From NCBI GenBank assembly GCA_963989245.1, contig OZ022351.1, positions 13,666,343-13,730,342 of the forward strand: 64,000 bases of DNA, written 5' to 3'. Made by a program: the position numbers and the translations under genes. Positions within the stretch are counted from its first letter, which is position 1; every line of letters begins with the position of its first letter. Source of the DNA: Nansenia antarctica (lineage: Eukaryota; Chordata; Actinopteri; Argentiniformes; Microstomatidae). The notes under the pieces were generated by a model. The model was not told the origin of the DNA. It saw only the letters and a program-made list of their open reading frames with translations, and ran no database searches. Below are positions 24,948 through 34,400 of the stretch, one piece after another.

Positions 24948-26072
24948 CAGGGACGTGCCGTCCATATAAGCAGGGTAAGCAGTGCTTACCCAACGAAAAA
25001 AGAAAAAAGGAAAATATTAAAATAAAAGTGCATGTAACCGTTTGTTTGTTTTCATTAAAAGAGTCGTATTTTAGGTCCCAGGGCAGCAGGAGTCATTCAT
25101 TTTGACGTTGCATTTTTAGCGCCACCTGTAGGAGTAAAGCACTCTCTACTCTGCTTTGCATATAAGCACTCCGCTCTCTGCTTTCCCTCGCGTACATTCG
25201 AATGCGTGAAAATGTCTTTTTTATTTTTTTCCGATGCCTCAACCCGCTGTTTAATGTGACCAGGGTAAGCATGCTTACAGCCAATCAGAGTAGGTCTTTC
25301 ATTCCGATAAGAGCTACTGATTGGCTCTTATCACTTTCAAGTTCACTTAACATTTCACCTCTCGCCCGGCAGAATAGCTTATGCCAGCTAGCTCAAACGA
25401 TCTAAATAATAATAATCAATAAGGATAACTTGCTTGATTTTGTGAATATGGACATTACTGTCAGCGACCTAAAGGGATTTCGTAGACTGGACTGGACTGG
25501 AAAAACACAACTACTGGCTAAAGGCCGCCTGGCCGCTCGCTCACCGATGTTCACACTGACCCAGAAAGGGAGAGTCGCCAGCGGCTACAGCAAGCCTGGT
25601 ATGAGCGGTTTATATGATGTATATGATTCGCGAGGCTGGTGGCGATCTGTGCTTGTTTATAATATGGTTTGAGTACTTTGAGAGGGAGGGTCTGTGATTG
25701 TGATGTCAAGTGCCTGTGTGACAAAGTGTGAAAAGAAAGTGTGTTGTGTTTACTATGGAGGATGGAAACGGTGTGTGTCTGTGTTGTGCGTGTGTGCGTG
25801 TGCGATGTTGAAACTGGATTTGTAGATTTCAGCAGGTTGGCTACTTGAAAAGATCTTTGAACAATGAGCACCCCTGATATAGTCGAAACTGGCAACAGTT
25901 TTTTTTGTTTTTGGTAATCTGATCACAAAGTGACACTACAGTTTATTAGCGGGTTCTAGGGCATCAAAATTGCATTTCCTTGAAACTGCGTTCACTGATA
26001 GCGTGTATGTGTAATTACGTGTATTTCTATATCTTATGCTTACCCAATCTAAAAGCTCACGGCACGTGCCTG
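24948..26072 (+). mobile_element. hAT element H1 with 8-bp target duplication
   Basis: The left end CAGGGACGTGCCGT is mirrored by the right end ACGGCACGTGCCTG. The eight bases CGTTATAT flank both sides exactly (24940-24947 and 26073-26080), which is the hAT hallmark. The 1,125-bp interior has one open frame (25430-25672) that reads like the segment before the TTF-type zinc finger of ZMYM1-like hAT transposases (DITVSDLKGFRRLDWTGK, KGRLAARSPMF). The catalytic region is absent, so this is a non-autonomous deletion derivative. Confidence 0.88.
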
Positions 26073-26762
26073 CGTTATATATATATATATATATATCGTT
26101 ATACAGGGAGCGATGTATTTATACGGAAAGGCTGATAGATTGTAGAATATTCTTGTCGGTAAAACGATGGAATCAATCTATTGAGGATTGTGATCTTAAA
26201 TGCGTTGTGTCATCTCAGGATAGATTAGGTGCACAGCATACACGATTTGACACGGAAATAGGATGTTCAACACGGGTCGGAATCTCCGTGCTTGATTTAT
26301 TAAAGACAGTCAGCGAATGGTCCATCAGCACAGTATCTCAGCATCGGCATTCAATGACCATTCCACGACATTCAACCAGGGGAGGCTGGTTCATTAGGGG
26401 CAATTGGACAATGCCCCACCAAAGGGAGAAGAGAGAGATTTTTTTTCTATGACTTCTAGACAGTGTTGCTTCTGAATATCATAGTCCAATCAGCTAGTGT
26501 TCTGTGGAGTATATCATAGTCCAATCAGCTAGTGTTCTGTGGAGTATGTTCCAATCAGCTTCAAGTCCCGCCCCTTTCAGGGCAACTTTCATCCTACTCG
26601 AAATTGCACTAGGCTGTTCTCGTAGACTTGCATGTAAAATCTATTTTGGTAACTTCAGGCCATTCGGTCATTTGTCTATGGGGTTTTGGGACATGCACAA
26701 AGAATCGTACGTGCTTACGTCATGTCATACGGCCTGCGTCACGTTCGTTCACCTGCTCCACC

Positions 26763-27077
26763 ATGGCTAGTAATGTTCTGAACAACTCGGTTGAATCTTT
26801 AAAAGAAACACCGTTCAGCCGTCGTAGCAACCAGGAGAAATCAACAGTAAAGGAATTAGGACCACCCAGACCAAATTTAATTATAAAGCAAGTTTATACA
26901 AAGGCAGGGAAAATTGGAAAATCGTATAACCGAGGATTTACGAGGGGTTGGTATGAGAAGAAAACATGGCTAGCGGGATGTGAAGTAACAAATGCGTTGT
27001 TCTGCTTTCCACTACCGGACTTTGTAAACAAATTGAACAAATGGATTAGAAGGAGGCATCTTTTGTTCCCAACTTGA
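26763..27077 (+). pseudogene. hAT transposase N-terminal fragment (TTF-type finger)
   Basis: From the ATG at 26763 the frame reads MASNVLNNSVESL and later YNRGFTRGWYEKKTWLAGCE followed by VTNALFCFP. The W-x2-K-x-W-L-x-G-C ... LFCFP pattern is the zinc-binding TTF-type domain of ZMYM1-like hAT transposases. It then runs into unrelated residues and stops. The dimerisation and RNase H-like catalytic parts that should follow are replaced by minisatellite DNA. The frame is open further upstream, but without similarity. Confidence 0.75.
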
Positions 27078-27364
27078 TATTGCAACTGGACCTATTACCG
27101 AAGTCAAACTTGTGTAAGTAAGTGAATCATCTGTCCTTCAGTCATGATAGGAAAACCAAATCGATGCTGGGAGAAGGAATGGCAGACTGTATTCTGATTG
27201 TATCTTCTATGCTCTTTGTATGTTTCTATGCTCTTTGTATGTTTCTATGCTCTTTGTATGTGTCTTGGTGTAGGAGAAACGTAGGACCACGTTGGAAACA
27301 AGTGTTTCGGTACACGTTGACGTGTAGAAACTGTAGAGAGAAAATTGTAGAAATTGTAGAGAAA

Positions 27365-28364
27365 ACTGGGGGGGTAGAGGTGATGAAGAGGACTGTACAG
27401 GGGGGGGTAGAGGTGATGAAGAGGTCTGTACAGGGGGGTAGAGGTGATGAAGAGGTCTGTACAGGGGGGGTAGAGGGGATGGAGAGGTCTGTACAGGGAG
27501 GTAGAGGGGATGAAGAGGTCTGTACAGGGGGGTAGAGGGGATGAAGAGGTCTGTACAGGGGGGTAGAGGGGATGAAGAGGTCTGTACAGGGGGGGTAGAG
27601 GGGATGAAGAGGTCTGTACAGGGGGGTAGAGGGGATGAAGAGGTCTGTACAGGGGATGAAGAGGTCTGTACAGAGGGGTAGAGGGGATGAAGAGGTCTGT
27701 ACAGAGGGGTAGAGGGGATGAAGAGGTCTGTACAGGGGGGTAGAGGGGATGAAGAGGTCTGTACAAGGGGGTAGAGGGTATGAAGAGGTCTGTACAGGGG
27801 GGTAGAGGGGATGAAGAGGTCTGTACAGGGGGGTAGAGGGGATGGAGAGGTCTGTAGAGGAGGGTAGAGGGGATGGAGAGGTCTGTAGAGGAGGGTAGAG
27901 GGGATGGAGAGGTCTGTACAGGGGGGGTAGAGGGGATGAAGAGGTCTGTACAGGGGGGTAGAGGGGATGAAGAGGTCTGTAGAGGAGGGTAGAGGGGATG
28001 AAGAGGTCTGTAGAGGAGGGTAGAGGGGATGAAGAGGTCTGTACAGGGGGTAGAGGGGATGGAGAGGTCTGTACAGGGGGGTAGAGGGGATGGAGAGGTC
28101 TGTACAGGGGGTAGAGGGGATGGAGAGGTCTGTACAGGGGGTAGAGGGGATGAAGAGGTCTGTACAGGGGGGTAGAGGGGATGGAGAGGTCTGTAGAGGT
28201 GGGTAGAGGGGATGGAGAGGTCTGTAGAGGTGGGTAGAGGGGATGAAGAGGTCTGTAGAGGTGGGTAGAGGGGATGAAGAGGTCTGTACAGGGGGGTAGA
28301 GGGGATGAAGAGGTCTGTACAGGGGGGTAGAGGGGATGGCGAGGTCTGTACAGGGGGGTAGAGC
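27365..28364. repeat. 31-bp minisatellite, about 32 units, inside hAT H2
   Basis: Tandem units of the form GATGAAGAGGTCTGTACAGG plus GGGGTAGAGGG, with units of 29-32 bp differing mainly in the number of G residues and in ACAGG versus AGAGG. The plus strand is G-rich, with two G-runs of three to six per unit. The 414-residue proline-rich frame on the opposite strand is a by-product of a repeat that is mostly free of stops. Confidence 0.97.
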
Positions 28365-28533
28365 TATTCTCATGCTAAAATTGACTGTAAATCCAGATTT
28401 GAAAGTTGATATTCTTCCCCGTGGAGCATGCCCCCATAACCTGTGCCCCACCCAAACATTTTAGCACCAGCCGCCACTGCATTCAACGACATCATTATGA
28501 CATACAGACAGGCTGATAGATACGAGTGCAGCG

Positions 28534-28840
28534 CTGTCTTGCTGGTAGTCAAATATATTTATTTATACAGCATATATGGATGTTACGTGCCTGTTAGCCT
28601 ACTTGCCGCTTTCAGTTCTAGTAGATTTGTAGTTTAGATCTCGCAACCAGGGATTGGGAAGCGATGTATTTCTACGAAAAAGCTGACTGACGCGAGGCTC
28701 ATACAATCTCCGCGTTTATAGAGTGCTCCGGTGTCTTGCTGGTAGTCAAATATATGTATGTATATATACAGCATATGGATGTTACGTGCCTGTTACCTGC
28801 CGATTTCAGTTCTAGTAGTTTAGATCTCGCAACCAGGGAA
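28534..28840. repeat. imperfect direct duplication, about 198-bp period
   Basis: GTCTTGCTGGTAGTCAAATA to GATCTCGCAACCAGGGA occurs at 28534-28654 and again at 28732-28840, with differences mainly in the AT-rich TATATACAGCATAT part. Confidence 0.85.
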
Positions 28841-28983
28841 ACGCCAACAAGACGCGAATCTACCGGCATTTGACTCATGAGTGAACGGCGAAAATGCCTG
28901 GACGGCACAGCTTGGGATTCCATTGAAGTTACAGGGAACTATGTGTGAAAGAGGCTTAAATGTTGAAATAACATTAACACAAT

Positions 28984-29082
28984 GTTCATTGATAAAATGA
29001 CATAAGGGATGGAAAGGGGAGATGGCAGTCTTAGAAGGGGGATGATGAAGCTCTGGACTGAAGGACAGCATAGGCACAGCAC
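28984..29082 (+). repeat. dispersed repeat R1, copy 2
   Basis: Matches 24768-24865 (shared AGAAGGGGGATGATGAAG, CTCTGGACT or GCTGGACT, and the GGCACAGCAC end). Confidence 0.7.
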
Positions 29083-29473
29083 ATCGCCATAATAGCGATT
29101 TGTTGGTTATGCTTGTTGTAAATAAAAGTTATATGATGCATTGAAATGACATTAAACTAAGATAATACGATGGTTATCATATTTTTTCAAATCTTTATTA
29201 ATACGTTATTACAGAAACAGTAAGTGACATTTTCCTAGAGCGAAATCTGTTGTGGTATTTAAAAATGGCGGTTAGTGATGAAATCTATGCACATGGGATG
29301 ACGATTTCCATTGACCAATCAACGGTGTGCAGCGTTACCGGAGTCTTGAATTAGAGACTCTATGGCCTTGATGGCCCGCTTGTATTAATAGGATAGTTTT
29401 TTGGCATGTTGCACCTGTTGTCATGACAACTGATGTTTCAATCACAATGTCGCGCAATATATATACATATGTA

Positions 29474-29730
29474 AGAGGGCGGAGAGGCCACCCCCTCAGG
29501 GAGCAAAGGCAGCTCCCCTGGCTGCAAAACCAGCCCCCCTTAGAGAGAAGGCAGCCCCCCAGATTGAGAAGGCACCCCCCTGGAGGTAAAGGCAGCCCCC
29601 CAGATTGAGAAAGCACCCCCCTGGAGGTAAAGGCAGCCCCCCAAGGACAGAGGGCAGCCCCCCAGATTGAGAAGGCACCCCCCTGGAGGTAAAGGCATCC
29701 CCCCAGAGAGAGAAGGCAGTCCCCCAGACC
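29474..29730. repeat. C-rich minisatellite, 20-41-bp unit
   Basis: About 12 tandem units alternate between AGGCAGCCCCCCAGATTGAG and AAGGCACCCCCCTGGAGGTA-type sequences, forming a roughly 41-bp higher-order pair. Each unit has a run of five or six C, so the minus strand is G-run rich. Confidence 0.93.
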
Positions 29731-29739
29731 CCAGAGTTT

Positions 29740-31244
29740 TTAATGGTAGGTTCATTTTAACAGTGAGAGGCAGAATATAACAAAAAAAATCCCAGAAAAT
29801 CACGTGAACATTGTGAAAAAATGTTTGTCCCATATTATATCATATACATTAAATTGAAATATATGTGTCTGTTGTCAGTTGTGTAATTATTGAAACATTA
29901 CTATTGTGTGACTTGTTTGGAATGGTATTGTTTTGGATACTGTAGTTCAATATAAATAGAACGTTCAATACACGTGTAACAGTGTTGGATGTTTTTACAT
30001 TATTTAAGGTAACATAATCTAAAATTATAATATTCTGGAAATTATACGGTTTAGTATAATTACATAGAATTATTTAAGTGATATATGTATGTGTACACAT
30101 ATTATGTATATACACATACAAATCATAGGTCAAAATATTGCAAAATGTGTCTGAAGAGCCGTCTCTTATTGCTGAGCCAATAGATCAGGCTCACTAAAAA
30201 GAGGCGGAATTCCTCCCATCACTAGTGGCTCTGAGAGGTCAACTGAACTGACTGACAACATGAACGGATCACTTCAGAAAAAGGGCAGAAAAGGGATAAA
30301 AAGACATTGCTGCATCAATGACAGCAACAGCAGCCTTGAGAACGGTGCAGTTCTGAGTCATTCCATTGAAGGTACAGCACAGCACGTTCTGTAAAGAAAA
30401 CCCCAAGGTTGAGAATCGACCAGTGATAGAACATTGTGTTGGGCCTACATACCATGGCCTTTGCGTAAGAGTTTATATAAATGACATAATTAACTTGGAG
30501 TTATTTGTAATACTAATGCTATATGCCTTGTCAGCTCCAGCATATAGTATAGCTGCTTACAGGACACTAGTAACTGTGCAGTAAGAAAGGGATTTCAGTT
30601 ATATCTTTCGTTTACCATACAGACATTCTACAAAAAAAAAAAAATATTTTCAATTCCGGGGGGGAAGGTTTTATTTGGCAATCTAATTTATATCAAAGCA
30701 TTACGAGAAGCATATCATTAGTGAAATGTAGCACACTTGAACTAATACAGAATAGAGAATTGCAATGAGTGTTATTTCAGCTGCATCCAATTCAACATAC
30801 ATTTAAACACAAAACAAAGAAAAACCCATATGGTCTCTCCATTTTTAATTTGTGTTTTGTAAACTTTAATAAATACATGCATTCACATTCAGCCCATAGA
30901 GACAAACGCACAAACATTAGATACAATTACAGTGTAAATAGAAGCTCTCTTAAGATGTAAAATAACAACCAAATAAATATGAATTAAATAGTACAATAAA
31001 GTGTTTAAAAAGAATATCCCTTTTAGAGATACAGTGCTGGTTGTACGCTGGTAAGGTTTCCAAGCTAACAACTTGGTAAAAGGTATCCTGGGGTAACGCC
31101 CTCAGTATTCTACTAGTATTCTATTAGTATTCTATTAGTATTCTACTAGTATTCTATTAGTATTCTATTATTGTCTGCTGTAGCCGGGTGTCAAAGGCGT
31201 TGATATCTGTGTTATGTCTTGGCAGAGTGGACGGTACGTTCTGT
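29740..31244. other. crem 3' flank / intergenic, AT-rich
   Basis: AT-rich sequence with no recognisable coding exon. It should include the crem 3' untranslated region on the minus strand; a TTTATT (minus AATAAA) at 30670-30675 is a possible poly(A) signal about 570 bases beyond the stop codon. A 12-bp tandem repeat (TATTCTATTAGT type) lies at 31108-31172. Confidence 0.5.
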
Positions 31245-31401
31245 CTACTCATAACTCCTCGGGACATAGGGACCCCATATCTTCTTGAAGTATTCATGCT
31301 CTTCCATTAGGTGTTTATTCTGCATCTCAAGCACGTCGAGGCGAGTCTCCAGGGAGCGCACATACTCCCTCTTCCTTCGCCGGCACTCTTTGGCAGCATC
31401 C
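31245..31401 (-). CDS. crem: crem last coding exon: bZIP (DBD-II type)
   Basis: After a TTTTTGCAG acceptor the exon encodes the basic region DAAKECRRRKREYVR, a leucine zipper with three leucines at heptad spacing (LETRLDVLEMQNKHL), and an unusual tail (EHEYFKKIWGPYVPRSYE) before TAG. The R-D junction codon is shared with the exon at 32450. The first half of the zipper resembles the downstream alternative exon of mammalian CREM (LES.V.MLEVQNK). The tail is unlike any CREM ending I know, and the fourth zipper leucine is not evident. Confidence 0.9.
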
Positions 31402-34400
31402 CTGCAAAAAGTAACAGGAGCATCCCATAATATTCACTCGCTCCAGACCGCACCAGAGAATTGTCCGGCCACGGGAATGACCACAGAAACATGGACATTA
31501 CTGTCTTGTATACACACGGAGCAGAATGGACAGTGTGTGTGAGAGCGGATTCTCTCACGGCAATCTGTAAACTTCACTACTCTCAAGCATTTAGCAGTCC
31601 CACTGGACTGAATCAACGGTCATTCAGCTTTGTGACAATACTATATGTTTTTAACAGTTCCTCAATAAGAGTCTTGTTTTGATTTTCGAGCACAGCCACA
31701 CAGTTTTCGAGGCATTTTATATCATCTTTCGGTGACACTCCCGGGGAGCTACCCTGGAAGCGACAACCCACATCCTCCATGAAAAGACTGCTAGCCAAGA
31801 ACAACATAACTTGAGTTGCCTTTCACTTAAATCCAGTATCCAATAAACATCAGAGAACTATATCTGGGAGTTAACAATCCCTAAGGTAACAACAATGATG
31901 GATAGCTCAGAGAATGCAATCACTTAGGCTACTACACTGAACGATGTAGAGTTATCTTGTTGACATTATCTTGGCCCACAACAAAAAATAGCCTGATCAT
32001 ACAGAATGCATTCATAGCACTAAAGAAACATCGATCATTACCAAACTTATCATCATGATTATGTATGAGAGACTTGATGATATGATCCATGCAAAATCAG
32101 GACATCGTACGTTTCATGCGGTAGCAAAGGAAAATGTCATCACGCCATTCATAACAAATAGCTTCTCCTTTTTTTACACGGTCGAAGCACAACAAAGCCA
32201 AAGCGACCCAACAAAGAGCGAGAACATTCAGCAGTGATCATACACACAACCCAGGTGGACGAGGAAGTGGATGGAGCAGGCTTACAAGCACGTGAGTTTG
32301 TTATCACTGTAGCATGTTTGAACGTGTTTGAAGCTTTCCAGTGAGTGACGATTTGTGATTTTGTCAGCAGGAGTCAGGCAGGAGATGAGTGTGATCAGGC
32401 TGTGGTATGGTACGGCGCTGACAGATGACAGACTTGTCTAAACGTCTACCTGTTCTTCAAGAGGCGGAGCTGTCTCTTGCGCGTGGCCTTCTCGCCCTCG
32501 GCCTTCTCGCCCTCGTGTTGGGGGCTCTCTAGTGAGCCGGGGGAACCTGCCGTCACCTCTCCCTGGGGCATGCTGGAGGTCGGTGTGTGGAGCTGGTAGG
32601 CTGACATGTCACCTGAGGCCGCTGGGGAAGAGATACAACAGGGAGTCAGTGTGTGAAGCCATTTTAGAGAGGGACGATCGTAGTTTGTGTAATAAACACA
32701 CATCATGACGTACATTGGATGTGATGGTTGTTATGCTGTCTCTACAGGACACCAAACACAGTGTTGATTAGTTTCCTGCTAATATACTGCAAATGCTAAT
32801 GCTCACATAACATCAAAGGAGAAATACTTCATATTTACAGAACAATTAGTTGAAGGAAAAAAAAAAGTAGATATGAATTCACATACTGCTATGAACACTA
32901 ACACATACTGTAGCCTATGCTGTTTGAAGTCTGCAATTCTGAAAAGATTTGATTCATTTCCAAGGAGCAGAAATTAATTCAGCTTTGCTCTTCTTGCAAA
33001 AGGAACTGTCATTCACTTGGATTGACTTTAATGCATCTTATTTGTTGCTTAGCATTTACTTTTTCCAGCTGGGGGCCAATTGTAGGACACTGGTGATGCC
33101 AGCATCTGTGGGCTGTGAGTGGGCTCTGCATTGAGGCATTTGAGAGAGAGAGAGAGAGAGAGAGGGAGGGAGAGAGATAGAGGGAGGGAGAGAGATAGAG
33201 AGGGAGTGCTTAGTAGACAGGAAAACACCCTGTGAGAAATACCTTTGCTTTTTGAATTCAGATTATCGTGTTAAAAGGGAAACAGTGGGACTGATATTTC
33301 CAAGGATATTTTGTTGTAGCCTCCAAAAGATTAACGCAAACATTCTTCCAAGGATTTGAATACCGGTGTGTATTAATGTTTAAATATCAGTGTCTAACAA
33401 CAGATCCTCAGCACCACACCAACTGTTCCAATGGCATAACTGAAAAGCCCAGATCTCAGGATATTAATTTATATTAAATTAATTTCCAACACTTTTATGA
33501 TCATGGTAAGTCTTCATTCTATTTGACCTATTATCTATCTGTAGCCAACTATTGCGATGTCATAAAAAAAAACGGAGATGTGGCATAGCAGTGCACCACA
33601 GAATAGATGAGTTCCATCCACAGCTCACAATTATTTCTTTGCAACTTTATAATAATGCCAATGATCGTACATACCTAACTCAGACTCAGACCAGTAACAG
33701 TCATACTCTACTCCACGTGAGACCCCTCTCCTTCAACTCTCTCACTGAAATGTTTCTAAATCAGCAGCTATGTGAGCAATTACAATTAAGGGCATTGACA
33801 TCACTATGACATCATTGGCCTCCTGGTGTCAATGCCGTGGTTTGCTTTGTCGGCCCTCCCCCTACACCAGTCTATTGCTTCTATTTGGTCTTTTGGCTAT
33901 TTGGTAATAATTCATGGTTAGAATTGAACAGAATGTGTGGGTTTATAGAGGTGCTTCTCGTTGTTGTAATAAGACAGAAACAAATATTCTGCCCTATTAT
34001 CCACACCTCTTAAAGAAGATGGGGAGGAAGCCTTACAGCATAAACCCATATGGTCTCTGATTCTTTACACTTGTATGCTGGGGGGAAATGTACACGAGTA
34101 AAGCACATAGTATTTGACAAAGTTGCATGCATCGGTGCTACCTGGAGCAAAACTATCATGAAGTCATTCAAAATGATGTGATAGGGGATGGGGCTCCCTC
34201 TGCTGGTAGACAAGTATGCTAACTTATTGATGCTCGTTCTCTTTGCATGGCCTCACAGGACGTCCTTTGAGCCTCAAAGCTACATATTTTAGGAGAAGAA
34301 CTTTTCAACTCAATGTACAACTAATAGTATAGTTCTCTCTACTACTACTTCTGCTACTAATACAGTATACACCATTATTTATGACAGATGAACATGCTTT

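Larger units (their letters stand above)
26377..28479 (+). mobile_element. hAT element H2 carrying a minisatellite
   Basis: The left end CAGGGGAGGCTGGT and the right end ACCAGCCGCCACTG are inverted with two mismatches. CATTCAAC flanks both sides exactly (26369-26376 and 28480-28487). The 2,103-bp body contains a 35-bp tandem duplication (26474-26550), the first part of a TTF-finger hAT transposase (26763-27077) and a 1-kb minisatellite. The catalytic domain is missing. Confidence 0.9.

Noticed and set aside
27207..28451. A 414-residue proline-rich open frame on the minus strand
   Set aside because: It is the reverse strand of a 31-bp minisatellite. The repeated STPLYRPLHPLYP pattern follows directly from the unit, and there is no domain, promoter or splice context.
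27365..29730. Regular repeats resembling a CRISPR array
   Set aside because: Units are head-to-tail without unique spacers, and the DNA is clearly from a vertebrate.
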